Assembly (NCBI RefSeq): GCF_000255655.1
Contig: NZ_JH636434.1
Coordinates: 1,279,802-1,343,801 of the forward strand
Length of the DNA: 64,000 bases
Source: Schlesneria paludicola DSM 18645
Lineage (GTDB): Bacteria; Planctomycetota; Planctomycetia; Planctomycetales; Planctomycetaceae
Direction: 5' to 3'
In this document: positions 45,433 through 54,774 of the stretch, one piece after another
Layout of the letters: every line of letters begins with the position of its first letter
Numbering within the stretch: the first letter of the stretch is position 1
The notes under the pieces: generated by a model
What the model was told of the DNA's origin: nothing
Seen by the model: only the letters and a program-made list of their open reading frames with translations
Database searches by the model: none
Made by a program: the position numbers and the translations under genes

Positions 45433-45504
45433 AATCAACAAGAGGGCGCGATTGGGTTCTGACGGTTTGCATCACGTCCCGACTGACGAGCGCAGAGTTC
45501 TTTC

Positions 45505-47073
45505 ATGAAATCGAATACGTCAAAGTCGATGCTAGCCCAGACGCTGGCCCCCGTGATCCTGGTGGCAACACTCTGGATTACGATGAGTTCCGTCACGAAC
45601 TACTACGTGTATTGGCTCGAACGCTCACACCAGCGCAGCTTTACGGAAAGTGTCGTTTCGATTCGCGCGACGGAATCGATCCTGCTTCGGGTCTGGCAAC
45701 TCGTCGCTGAACTCTACGATGAAACGGTCCCGATGAAAGGCGCCGCGTCCCGCTGGACGGAGATTCTGGACGAAATCATTCGTGAGCGGCAACGCCTTGA
45801 TCAGGCCGTGTTCTCGAAGATGGAGCAACAAATCTTGACGACGTTCGAAACGTCGTTGAACGCGTTCACGGATGGCATGCCCCGCTTGTTCGATCGACTG
45901 GCGGCTCACGATCCATCGACCTCCCTATCGACCGAAATCGCCAGCGAGAAACGGCAAATCGTCGCGTTGGCACGACTCATTACCGATTCTGCGGGAGAAC
46001 TGCTCAAGTTCAATCGTGAACTGGCAGAGCGAGATGCATTGCGACGCCAGAGAGTGACCCGTGTGGTGCTATCATTTCGTGTGGCGATGCTGATCATTGG
46101 CCCCGTACTGGGGGTGTTTCTCGGATGGCGACTGGCCTTGCGCATGCACCGCTCAATGGCGCGAATCGCCGTTACACTGCATGACGCGGGAGGCATCAAT
46201 AGCGACGTCGGCACAATCGCCATCGAATCATCGGGCGACTTTGCCGATGTTCAACAGCAGGCGGAGCACGTTGCCGAACGCATGCGTAACGTTAGTCGCG
46301 ACCTTCAGGCGGCTCGTCGTGAGGTACTGCAATCAGAGCGTCTGGCGGCGGTTGGTGAACTCGCTGCGGGAGTGGCTCACGAGATTCGCAATCCGCTGAC
46401 GTCGGTGAAACTGCTCCTTCAACATGCAATCCGGCAGGCATCTGGACCGTCACTTGACGAGAACAAGCTACGTCTGATCCTGGAAGAGATCGGACGGATG
46501 GAAGCGACGATTCAAGGACTGCTGGATTTCTCGCGGCCACCAAAATTGAATCGAATTCCGCACGACATTCGCCAGACGTTGCGACGTGCGCTCAACCTGG
46601 TGGACGCCCGGATGCGTCAGCAGAAAATCGAGATCGTCACCCGGATCGACGAGTCCCCGTTGACGGTCGATGGAGACACGGAAAAGCTGCATCAAGTGCT
46701 GGTCAATCTGCTGATCAATGCGATCGAGGCAATGCCAGATGGGGGCGTGGTGACAATCGATGCCGCCGTTGTCGAAAATCGTCACCTCCGCCCTGCGTTC
46801 GATCCAAGCCCGAATGAGCCGCCGAATGAGCAATGGGTTCAGATCATCTTGCAAGACACGGGTGAAGGGATTCCGGACGAGGTTTTAGCCCGACTGTTTG
46901 AGCCCTTTGCAACGTCAAAAGAACGAGGAACAGGATTGGGGCTGGCCGTCTCCCGCCGAATTATCGAGGAACATCGTGGAACGATTCATGCCATCAATTG
47001 TCTCGATGGCGGTGCACAGTTCACGATCCATCTTCCATTCTACGAATTGACGGCCGATACAGGTTCGGCCTGA
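45505..47073 (+). CDS. Membrane sensor histidine kinase (NtrB-like class)
   Basis: 522 residues. Membrane helices at about residues 9-30 and 187-207 enclose an extracytoplasmic sensor region of about 155 residues. A HAMP-like linker follows, then the phosphorylation helix GELAAGVAHEIRNPLTSV with His at about 292, and an ATPase domain with N-box NLLINAIEAM, G1 DTGEGIPDE and G2 GTGLGLAVSRRI. It would phosphorylate the NtrC-type regulator encoded 47 bases downstream. The signal sensed is unknown. Confidence 0.93.
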   Translation: MKSNTSKSMLAQTLAPVILVATLWITMSSVTNYYVYWLERSHQRSFTESVVSIRATESILLRVWQLVAELYDETVPMKGAASRWTEILDEIIRERQRLDQAVFSKMEQQILTTFETSLNAFTDGMPRLFDRLAAHDPSTSLSTEIASEKRQIVALARLITDSAGELLKFNRELAERDALRRQRVTRVVLSFRVAMLIIGPVLGVFLGWRLALRMHRSMARIAVTLHDAGGINSDVGTIAIESSGDFADVQQQAEHVAERMRNVSRDLQAARREVLQSERLAAVGELAAGVAHEIRNPLTSVKLLLQHAIRQASGPSLDENKLRLILEEIGRMEATIQGLLDFSRPPKLNRIPHDIRQTLRRALNLVDARMRQQKIEIVTRIDESPLTVDGDTEKLHQVLVNLLINAIEAMPDGGVVTIDAAVVENRHLRPAFDPSPNEPPNEQWVQIILQDTGEGIPDEVLARLFEPFATSKERGTGLGLAVSRRIIEEHRGTIHAINCLDGGAQFTIHLPFYELTADTGSA

Positions 47074-47120
47074 GACAGGCAATTTGCAGTCGCGGTCATC
47101 GATTCAATACGAGGTGTCAC

Positions 47121-48569
47121 TTGGAATCGCTACTGGTCATTGATGACGAAGTCGGAATCTGCAAGACGATTCAAAACATCTTGCAGAGCGACATCCTACG
47201 CGTCCTGATCGCCTCAACAGCCGCGGAAGGATTGCGGCTGCTGCGTGAGGAAATGCCTCATGTGGTGCTGCTGGATATTCGCCTTGGCAAGATGTCAGGC
47301 CTCGACCTGTTTAAACAGGTCCATGAAGTCGATCCGAAAGCGCTCGTCATTTTTATTACGGGGCATGGCACTGCAGACACTGCGATCGAAGCGATGAAAA
47401 TCGGTGCGTATGACTATCTCGTTAAACCACTCGACTTCGAACAGCTTCAGCAGGTTGTGGATCAAGCGCTGAAAATCGGCCGGCTGATGCACGCAGCCGC
47501 CGCGATCGACGACACCAGCTTGGCCGATGACTCGTCCGATCGCCTGGTCGGAAATGGCCCGTCGATGCAGTCCATTTGCAAGCAAATCGGCAGAATTGCG
47601 CCCCAGAACGTCAACGTGCTTGTTCTGGGCGAAAGCGGTACCGGGAAAGAACTCGTCGCCCGGGCACTCTATCAGCACAGTCGCAGAAATCAGGCCGCAT
47701 TCCTGGCGATCAACTGCGCCGCAATTCCCGAGAACCTGCTGGAAAGTGAACTGTTTGGTCACGAACAAGGGGCGTTTACGGGGGCCGATCGCCGCAGGAT
47801 CGGGAAATTCGAGCAATGCCACCACGGAACGTTGTTCCTGGACGAGGTCGGCGACATGCCATTGGCCACGCAGGCGAAAATCCTTCGGCTGCTTCAGGAT
47901 GGGCAGTTTCAACGTGTGGGCGGCAACGAAACGCTGTCGGTTGACGTCCGCGTGATCGCCGCGACAAATCAGAATCTCGAGTCGATGATCGAAGATGGTC
48001 GATTTCGGCGCGATCTCTACTATCGACTGCGAGGCGTGACGCTGCATCTGCCCTCACTTCGAGAACGACTCGACGATATCCCCGAGCTGGCCCATTACTT
48101 CCTGTTTCGATTCAATCGACAACTTGGCACCGCCGTGCAATCCATCTCGCAAGATGCACTGGACAAGCTGCAACACTACCGATGGCCCGGAAATATTCGC
48201 GAGTTGCAAAGCGTCATTCGTGAAGCGCTTATTGTGTCAACGGGCCCTACACTGCTGCCTGAATTTCTGTCCATCGAACTTCACAGCGATGGACCGGTGG
48301 AAGTCGAAACGACTGAGCCGATCGTCAGCGTCAATCAGAACGCCTGGAAAACCCTGGGCGATTTCGTCGAACAGGAGATGACGCAAAGTAGTGTCGATAT
48401 CTACCGGCGCGCCCTGATTCATTTCGACCGAATTATTGTCGGTCAGGCGATGAAACTTTCCGGCGGACTTCAGTCTCGCGCGGCCGAAATTCTGGGACTG
48501 AGCCGCCCCACCTTAAGAGCCAAAATCCGAACGATGATGTCGGGACCCCAGCAACCCGATCCGAATTGA
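47121..48569 (+). CDS. NtrC-family sigma-54-dependent response regulator
   Basis: 483 residues if started at TTG 47121 (GAGGTG 4 bases before), where the receiver begins (LESLLVIDDE). The open frame reaches back into the kinase gene but that part is not conserved. Receiver phosphoacceptor Asp at about residue 52 (LLDIRLGKMSG). AAA+ domain with Walker A GESGTGKEL near 171, intact GAFTGA near 217 and GTLFLDEVGDMP. A C-terminal Fis-type helix-turn-helix (RAAEILGLSRPTLRAKI) ends it. It should activate sigma-54 promoters when phosphorylated by the upstream kinase. Confidence 0.94.
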   Translation: MESLLVIDDEVGICKTIQNILQSDILRVLIASTAAEGLRLLREEMPHVVLLDIRLGKMSGLDLFKQVHEVDPKALVIFITGHGTADTAIEAMKIGAYDYLVKPLDFEQLQQVVDQALKIGRLMHAAAAIDDTSLADDSSDRLVGNGPSMQSICKQIGRIAPQNVNVLVLGESGTGKELVARALYQHSRRNQAAFLAINCAAIPENLLESELFGHEQGAFTGADRRRIGKFEQCHHGTLFLDEVGDMPLATQAKILRLLQDGQFQRVGGNETLSVDVRVIAATNQNLESMIEDGRFRRDLYYRLRGVTLHLPSLRERLDDIPELAHYFLFRFNRQLGTAVQSISQDALDKLQHYRWPGNIRELQSVIREALIVSTGPTLLPEFLSIELHSDGPVEVETTEPIVSVNQNAWKTLGDFVEQEMTQSSVDIYRRALIHFDRIIVGQAMKLSGGLQSRAAEILGLSRPTLRAKIRTMMSGPQQPDPN

Positions 48570-48810
48570 TCGGCCTCGCGTCGCAGGAAAACGACATTTC
48601 CAACACATTCTGCGCGAATTCCGCGCCACTTCGGATAGATGAAATGGCCGATTTCCAATCAGCGAATCCAACGGAAATTCATGAGAAATTCCCAACGGAC
48701 GCCCCGTTTTTCGTGTAAGGGTCCGCGTACGATTCGGTATGGAATGCTTGTTGGAGTAGTCACGCACGACTAAGATGCGTGAACGATATGGACGTTTTTA
48801 GGAGGCTTTC

Positions 48811-49767
48811 ATGGTCCGGTCGTCTTCAAGCTCGATCGATCGACAAATGTCGGGCTGCGATCAAGAAGCGCGCGTAGCTCGGATTCTGATGCTAGAGATT
48901 GAGTTCATCCCCAGCGATGAATTCGAATCAATGCTGGCCGCGAAAACAAAGACACAGAAATTTGAAATCGACACTCCGAAGCGGGCTCCACGCCGACGGG
49001 TTGCTCCTGATGGTGAACACACGTCCTGTCTCTCGTCGGCACTCAGTGAACCACTGCTCAGCTTTGCTGAAGAACAGTTCGAATTTCGGCGAATGAATTA
49101 CCTGAAATTCGTGGCCGCACGCCTTCAAACGTCACTCAACCCACGCCGCCCCTCAATCACGAAAGTCGCCGAGATCGAACGGCTGCTGGTCGAAGCCAAG
49201 GAAGTTCGCGATCACATTATTCGCAGCAACCTTCGCCTTGTCGTTTCGAACGCGGGAAAATACCGATCTCCACACTACGGATTCGAAGACCTGGTCAGCG
49301 ACGGCTCGCTGGCTCTGATGGAAGCGGTCGATAAATTTGACTATCAGCGGGGATTTCGATTCAGTACCTATGCGACGCATGCAATCCGACGCAGTTTCTT
49401 TCGCAAGATCGAACGACGTCAACGCGACCGGACGCGATTCGTTGCCACGGACCCCAGCGTGCTGATCAGCACACCTGACACATTTGAAGAACTCGATCTT
49501 GGGGCGACAGCGCAAACGCGATTGATCGGACGTGTCGTCGAAACATTGAGCGAGCATTTGAGTGACCGCGAACGCCATATCGTCGAGGGGCGATTCGGAC
49601 TGAACGGGCGATCTGAACCCAGAACGTTGATGGAATTGTCTAGCGAGCTGGGGATCTGCAAAGAACGCGTTCGACAGGTCGAAGGTCTGGCACTTCGAAA
49701 GCTACAATCCGTTGCGATCAACTATACGCATACGGATACGGAACTCTCGGAAGCCGCCCCTGTGTGA
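48811..49767 (+). CDS. Sigma-70 family RNA polymerase sigma factor
   Basis: 318 residues. AGGAGG lies 8 bases before the ATG. A variable N-terminus of about 110 residues precedes region 2 (EIERLLVEAKEVRDHIIRSN, LRLVVSNAGKY, then the core-binding DLVSDGSLALMEAVDKFDY and promoter-melting RGFRFSTYATHAIRRSFF), a region 3 linker, and region 4 with the helix-turn-helix RTLMELSSELGICKERVRQVE. It has too little region 1 for the housekeeping factor, so it is an alternative group 2/3-type factor. It follows the kinase/regulator pair on the same strand but has a 240-base gap, so separate regulation is likely. Confidence 0.92.
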   Translation: MVRSSSSSIDRQMSGCDQEARVARILMLEIEFIPSDEFESMLAAKTKTQKFEIDTPKRAPRRRVAPDGEHTSCLSSALSEPLLSFAEEQFEFRRMNYLKFVAARLQTSLNPRRPSITKVAEIERLLVEAKEVRDHIIRSNLRLVVSNAGKYRSPHYGFEDLVSDGSLALMEAVDKFDYQRGFRFSTYATHAIRRSFFRKIERRQRDRTRFVATDPSVLISTPDTFEELDLGATAQTRLIGRVVETLSEHLSDRERHIVEGRFGLNGRSEPRTLMELSSELGICKERVRQVEGLALRKLQSVAINYTHTDTELSEAAPV

Positions 49768-49787
49768 GGCTGTCGAGTCGGAAACGA

Positions 49788-49829
49788 CCACCGTTGCGTG
49801 AGGGCTAAGGCCCTGCACGCAACAGTGGT
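49788..49829. terminator. Shared hairpin between convergent genes
   Basis: GTTGCGTG-A-GGGC (from 49793) and GCCC-T-G-CACGCAAC form a long stem with one interior mismatch and CCAC/GTGG extensions. It lies 20 bases past the sigma factor and 20 bases past the oxidoreductase stop codon, so it may end both transcripts. T runs are weak. Confidence 0.5.
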
Positions 49830-49848
49830 GAAAAGCAAATGCGTTTGA

Positions 49849-50952
49849 CTACAGCGTGACGATCGCGCCGTTGGAACGAGCGGATTTCAAGCAGGCATCA
49901 AGAACTTGCTGAGTCTTCAGCGCGATGTCGGGCCAGTGATTGTCGGTTTTTCCCGATAGCACAAGCTGCGAAAAATTGCGGAACAGATTGGTTTCCTGTG
50001 CGTTTCCCCATCCGTTGCTGTATTCCGGAACGGACACGCGTCGCGTGTGATCTTCCATGTTGAAATCGCAGCTCACTTGATTGAGCCCTGCATTGCGCAC
50101 GCGGAAAGAAACTTCGTTGCCGAAGTAGGGAATCACGAAATCTTGAACATCAATATAGCCGGCCGTTCCGGCAATGGTTGCCCACTGCTGCACGGCAGTC
50201 AGGAATGAGCAATAAAAGCTCGCCGTCACGCCGTTCGCGAAAAACAGCTCGCCGGAAAACTCTGTGGGCACCGAAGCGCGACTATCCGTCCGCTTGGCTT
50301 CGTTCAACATCCGGCCGCTGACGCGCGTGGGCATCAGATAGTTCATCACCCATAGCGAAAACCGGATGTTGTACCAACCGAGATCGCCAAGGCATCCGAG
50401 TGGTTCCAGTTCGCCGCTTGAACGAATGTTACTCTTTGCGAACTCGTCCGTTCCGCAGAAACTGAACGAGGTCTCGATTCGCCGCAGTGGACCGACGCTG
50501 CGGCCGTCATCGATCGCCTCGCGCAACTTGTTCAGCCGCTGACTGTGCATGAACATCACACCGTCCATGAACTGAACTTTGTGCTTTTGACACGCAGCGA
50601 TCATCTCGGCTGCTTCGGCCGAGTCGCATCCAATCGGCTTTTCGGCAAGCACATGCTTGCCCGCTTCTGCCGCACGAATAACCCATTCCTTGCGAAGCCC
50701 GGTGGGCATCGGAATATAGACGGCATCCACATCGGGCCGCTTCAACAATTCTTCGTAGCTTCCCACCGCGACAGGCTTCGGATCAAATGAAGAATGAGCC
50801 TGACATTCGTCGATGAACTGCTGGGCTTTATCAAGGCTTCGGCTGGCAACGGCCGTCACGACGGAATTTTCCGCGTTCCGAATACCCAACCAGTTCTTAC
50901 GAGCAATATTCGCGGCAGATAGAATGCCCCATCGGCAGACTCGGTGACTCAT
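49849..50952 (-). CDS. Gfo/Idh/MocA family oxidoreductase
   Basis: 367 residues. N-terminal Rossmann strand VCRWGILSAANIARKNW, then VYIPMPTGLRKEWVIRAAEAGKHVLAEKPIGCD with the family EKP motif near residue 97, and the catalytic-region GCLGDLGWYNIRFSLW with the dyad-type Asp/Tyr. It matches sugar or inositol dehydrogenases and D-xylose dehydrogenase-like members. Substrate unknown. Monocistronic. It converges with the sigma factor gene and is followed by the hairpin at 49788. Confidence 0.9.
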   Translation of the reverse strand: MSHRVCRWGILSAANIARKNWLGIRNAENSVVTAVASRSLDKAQQFIDECQAHSSFDPKPVAVGSYEELLKRPDVDAVYIPMPTGLRKEWVIRAAEAGKHVLAEKPIGCDSAEAAEMIAACQKHKVQFMDGVMFMHSQRLNKLREAIDDGRSVGPLRRIETSFSFCGTDEFAKSNIRSSGELEPLGCLGDLGWYNIRFSLWVMNYLMPTRVSGRMLNEAKRTDSRASVPTEFSGELFFANGVTASFYCSFLTAVQQWATIAGTAGYIDVQDFVIPYFGNEVSFRVRNAGLNQVSCDFNMEDHTRRVSVPEYSNGWGNAQETNLFRNFSQLVLSGKTDNHWPDIALKTQQVLDACLKSARSNGAIVTL

Positions 50953-51169
50953 GTTTCAATCCCAGGAACACAATGACGGTCAAGCACTGCCGCGTAGAAT
51001 ACCAATGGCGGATCTCGCTGTGGATGATGCCGACCCGCAATCTTTTCAGACATGACGTTTTCAAATGTGTCATGCCATCAATGCGCACCCGTAGATGAGA
51101 TTCCGTGCGGGGGGAACTTGCGAATCGCGTGCGACCGCATTTTCGAATCACTGAATTGTCATGGCTCGA

Positions 51170-52180
51170 TCATTTCAGCGGATGCTGCTGGAAAAATGCC
51201 CAGATCAGTTCATTTGCCGAGATATTCATCGCGGATTTTCCCAGTAATTCGACGGGTGGAACCTGCCCCGGCCACGTATGCCCACCGTCCGTGACGGTGA
51301 CCAGGACCACTTCTGTCCCCTCAACCCCAGGCCCATACCGCCGCCGCGTGACCGTCAACTCGTCCCCTTCTTTTGACAACAGATCGCTGATCGCGGGCTG
51401 AACATCGCATCGATTCGTTTTGGCCCATGTCCGGATCGATTCTTCCACAGATTTCAGACGCAACCAGGGCATCTGCTTGATGCCCTCCGTCTCGAAAGGG
51501 ACCAGCGTGTCGCGAGTCCCATGAAAGTGAATCACAGACACCGCGCGATCGGGCTCGCGGTTGCCGATGGCCATTGTGCCCGCAACCGGAGCAATGGCGG
51601 CGATGCGATCCGACAATTCCGAGGCAAGGCGGTAACACATCATGGCGCCGTTACTCATGCCACATGCATAAACGCGGTTCTGATCGATGTTGACGACGGT
51701 TGCCAAATCGTCCAGCAACTGCCGAATAAACCCGACATCGTCAGCCTGACTCGAAACTCCTTTCACAAAACCACCGGCGTTCCAGGTCAAGACCGGCCCT
51801 GATCCGGTTCCGTTGGGATAGACGACCACGAATCCTTTTCGATCCGAAGTCTCGTTGAGCCCGCTAAATGCGGCCATGATCGGGCCACTCATCGCGACGC
51901 CGTGCAAGGCCAGTACGACGGGCGTTGGCACTTTTCGATCGTAGGTTACCGGGACATGCACAGCCGCAGTCCGGGTAAGCTTTCCAACCGACAACTTGCG
52001 CCAATGGTCTCCGGGCAACAGTGGCTCGCTCGTTTTCTCATCAGCCACGCGCAATGTCGGCCTATCCTGACAAGCCGCAGGCCCGGCAGTCGCCGCGATA
52101 CTCAACATGGCCACGACAACCAGAGACACTCTTGTCGACATCGCGATCACTATCACCGAGGAACGATGAACTGTCCGCAT
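51170..52180 (-). CDS. Secreted esterase of the PHB depolymerase/LpqC type
   Basis: 336 residues. A signal peptide covers residues 1-36 or so (VSLVVVAMLSIAATAGPAAC region, with a possible lipobox Cys). The alpha/beta hydrolase core has the oxyanion strand VVLALHGVAMSG, the nucleophile Ser in ACGMSNGAMMCYRLAS near residue 175, an acid in HGTRDTLVPF and the His in VTDGGHTWPGQ near the C-terminus. The family includes PHB depolymerases, feruloyl esterases and acetylxylan esterases. GAGGAG 8 bases before the ATG supports the start at 52180. It probably acts on plant-derived or polyester substrates outside the cell, which is an inference. Confidence 0.87.
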   Translation of the reverse strand: MRTVHRSSVIVIAMSTRVSLVVVAMLSIAATAGPAACQDRPTLRVADEKTSEPLLPGDHWRKLSVGKLTRTAAVHVPVTYDRKVPTPVVLALHGVAMSGPIMAAFSGLNETSDRKGFVVVYPNGTGSGPVLTWNAGGFVKGVSSQADDVGFIRQLLDDLATVVNIDQNRVYACGMSNGAMMCYRLASELSDRIAAIAPVAGTMAIGNREPDRAVSVIHFHGTRDTLVPFETEGIKQMPWLRLKSVEESIRTWAKTNRCDVQPAISDLLSKEGDELTVTRRRYGPGVEGTEVVLVTVTDGGHTWPGQVPPVELLGKSAMNISANELIWAFFQQHPLK

Positions 52181-52515
52181 CCTCTATACTCCTCAATCCC
52201 GATGCAGAATACCGCCGAAATAGGCATCATACTTTGGGAAAGACGCTTCTTGCGAAAGTCACAGCGACTTCGCATTTCTCGAAATGCCGTCTCGATTCGG
52301 GCCGCAAAGATCATGCCGCAGGGTTTGTATCAAAAAGTTGGTTCGGGACACTCATCGTACTTCAAATCCATGTGTCCGCGTCACTCAGTGCTGCATGGCC
52401 CAGCCATGCGATCCAGCCACGTTCGTTCGAACTCTTGCAGCCGCTATAATTTCCGAAAATATACAGATGACTCTGGTTCGCACGACCGGCACGAGTGAGG
52501 GAAATTCGAATCGCG
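52181..52515. other. Divergent intergenic region
   Basis: About 335 bases between the leftward esterase and the rightward metallophosphatase. It should carry two promoters. No hairpin or gene seen. Confidence 0.4.
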
Positions 52516-53466
52516 ATGTATGACTTGATTGGCGATATTCATGGACATGCCGATGCACTTGTCCAACTTCTTCAACTGCTGGGATATCAAAGTCACGAAG
52601 GCATCTATCGGCACCCCGAGCGGAAGGTGATCTTTCTAGGGGACTTCATCGATCGCGGCCCGCAAATCCAAAAAGTTCTGAAGATCGTTCAACAGATGGT
52701 CGCTGCCGGAACCGCCTATGCCGTGATGGGAAACCACGAACTCAACGCGATCGCCTACCACACCGAAGACCGAAACGCACCGGGTGAATTTCTGAGGCGA
52801 CATTCTCCTTCCAACAATCACCAACATCGCCAGACTGTCGAGCAACTGACGCCGGACGAACTCAAGTTCTACCTCGAATGGTTTCGCACCCTGCCGATGT
52901 GGCTCGAACTTGAAGGACTTCGAGCGGTCCACGCCTGCTGGGACGATCGCGCCATCGCACGGGTTCGTCAGGACCACCCCAACGATCAGCCGTTGCTGCC
53001 ATCGTTTCTACAGTCCGCCTGCCGACCGGGGAATGAGTTATTTGACGCCGTCGAGACTCTGCTGAAAGGGAAAGAAGCTCCCTTGCCGGGAATGGCATTC
53101 TTCCGCGACAAGGAAGGGCACGTGCGTCGCAATGTCCGAGTCCGCTGGTATTTGTCACCCGAACGCCACACGATTCGCAGTTACGCAATGACCGACGAAA
53201 TCGAATCAGACCATCAGCTCGATGAGGCCTCGATCGCGGCAGCGGTTCCTTATCCGTCCGACGCGCCACCCGTGTTTTGCGGACACTACTGGCTGGCGCC
53301 GATTCGTCCGGAGATCCTGGCCCCGAACGTGGCCTGCCTCGACTTCAGTGTGGCCAAAGGCGGGTTTCTCTGTGCCTATCGCTGGCAGGGAGAACACCGT
53401 CTGGCGAACGAGCACTTCGTCTGGACAAATCAGCCCGGCAATGACGACGCTATTCCCAACGTGTAG
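52516..53466 (+). CDS. Metallophosphoesterase, PrpA/ApaH-like
   Basis: 316 residues starting MYDLIGDIHGHADAL. The full metallophosphatase motif set is present: GDIHGH, then FLGDFIDRGPQI, then MGNHELNAI (GNHE), and later His residues (CGHYWLAP). It is like PrpA protein Ser/Thr phosphatases and diadenosine tetraphosphatases. The in-frame GTG at 52495 is seven codons earlier; MYDLIGD is the usual start of the fold. Substrate unproven. It precedes nrdR, which runs the other way. Confidence 0.87.
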   Translation: MYDLIGDIHGHADALVQLLQLLGYQSHEGIYRHPERKVIFLGDFIDRGPQIQKVLKIVQQMVAAGTAYAVMGNHELNAIAYHTEDRNAPGEFLRRHSPSNNHQHRQTVEQLTPDELKFYLEWFRTLPMWLELEGLRAVHACWDDRAIARVRQDHPNDQPLLPSFLQSACRPGNELFDAVETLLKGKEAPLPGMAFFRDKEGHVRRNVRVRWYLSPERHTIRSYAMTDEIESDHQLDEASIAAAVPYPSDAPPVFCGHYWLAPIRPEILAPNVACLDFSVAKGGFLCAYRWQGEHRLANEHFVWTNQPGNDDAIPNV

Positions 53467-53538
53467 TGGCACACTTCAAGACGCAATTTGGTAAGCGGTG
53501 TTCGCGTCAATGGGCGTCGCTGGTTGCAGCAAGCCAAC

Positions 53539-54000
53539 TTATCGCGGGGAGTCACCGCGAAGAATGGGCTGAAGTTCTTCGACGAAATCGTTGACGTCCT
53601 GGAACTCGCGATAGACCGAAGCGAACCGCACGAACGCCACATGGTCGAGATGCCGCAGCGATTCCATCACCTTTTCACCGATCTCGCGAGACGGAACTTC
53701 ACGATCAAATTGCTCGTAAAGATTCCCTTCAATTTCGGAGATGATCGTTTCGAGCGTTTCATCGCTGATCGGCCGTTTGTAGCAAGCCTTTTCCAATCCG
53801 GCTTTGATCTTTTCTCGCTGGAAGGGAACGCGAGTTCCGTCCTTCTTGACGACCTTCAGCGGTGACTCTTCAATCTTTTCGTAGGTGGTAAAACGCCGCT
53901 CACATCCCAGGCATTTTCGGCGGCGACGGATGACAAACTGTTGGCTGGCACGCGAGTCGATCACGCTTGTGTCTTCATGACGGCAAAATGGACACATCAT
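53539..54000 (-). CDS. nrdR: Ribonucleotide reductase repressor NrdR
   Basis: 153 residues starting at [11 protein letters not shown] with GAGGAG upstream. The zinc ribbon is complete (CPFC and [12 protein letters not shown]), followed by the ATP-cone domain ([24 protein letters not shown]) and the family ending [26 protein letters not shown]. NrdR senses nucleotides and represses nrd operons at NrdR boxes. The open frame reaches 54075, but the family start is at 54000. No nrd gene is in the window. Confidence 0.96.
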   Translation of the reverse strand: MMCPFCRHEDTSVIDSRASQQFVIRRRRKCLGCERRFTTYEKIEESPLKVVKKDGTRVPFQREKIKAGLEKACYKRPISDETLETIISEIEGNLYEQFDREVPSREIGEKVMESLRHLDHVAFVRFASVYREFQDVNDFVEELQPILRGDSPR

Positions 54001-54307
54001 AGTTCGACGCTCCTCACAACCATTCCCTGACGGAGTTGCAACGCCAGTTCCCTTGAGCAAGACACGGAAAAGCACGAAACAACTGAGGTCGGCCAGGCAA
54101 AATCAAAGGCATACGGTGACGCACTGCGATTGCGCAATCGCATCACGACGAATTGTGTACGGAAGGACGATCCTCACCGCGAATCTGCCCGTCAGTTCAA
54201 TCGTCGACACAGTCGTTTTCAGTCGTCGTGTCTCTTTGACGAGCCATTACGATACGGTACCCCTAGGCACGGGACAAGACTAGGTGTAACGCCTTCTTTC
54301 CGAGAAA

Positions 54308-54523
54308 TTATCCGTTCAAATCGAATTCCAATCGAATGAAGTGATTGTCGGCGGTGACCTGAAACAGGTTGAGCGTCCGCTGACGATCGACAGACCCAAC
54401 AACGACCTGAGGATGGGGAAAGACCTGCGCAGGCGTCTTCAAAAGCCGCGTAAAACGCACCGTCGGCAAACTCAATTGTCGTGAATTCCGGTGACGCGGA
54501 TTTGATTGAATCAGGATCCTCAT
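54308..54523 (-). CDS. Possible small protein or gene remnant
   Basis: 71 residues. The C-terminal half (VVVGSVDRQRTLNLFQVTAD then HFIRLEFDLNG) has the alternating pattern of a real beta-rich protein, while the N-terminal part looks random and no ribosome binding site is seen. The gap 54001-54774 holds nothing else I can support. It may be a genuine short gene, a decayed one or chance. Confidence 0.3.
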   Translation of the reverse strand: MRILIQSNPRHRNSRQLSLPTVRFTRLLKTPAQVFPHPQVVVGSVDRQRTLNLFQVTADNHFIRLEFDLNG

Positions 54524-54774
54524 CGAATCCGATACACGAGGTGAGTGGTGGTACGGAAGAGTATGCCTGCAAAGACGTTCCAAGATGCGGATCCTGAAAA
54601 TCCCGCACAATCGGAAAAGTCGTCACGACTCAGCAACTGCTGGCAGAGTATTCACAAATGCGCCCACCTGAATACGTTGTTTAGAACAAATTCGTCACGA
54701 CATCTGACGTGGTGCCGATGCATCTCCGATCAGGTTCGGTGACTGATGGCACAGGATGGTCCTTGAGGAACAGG

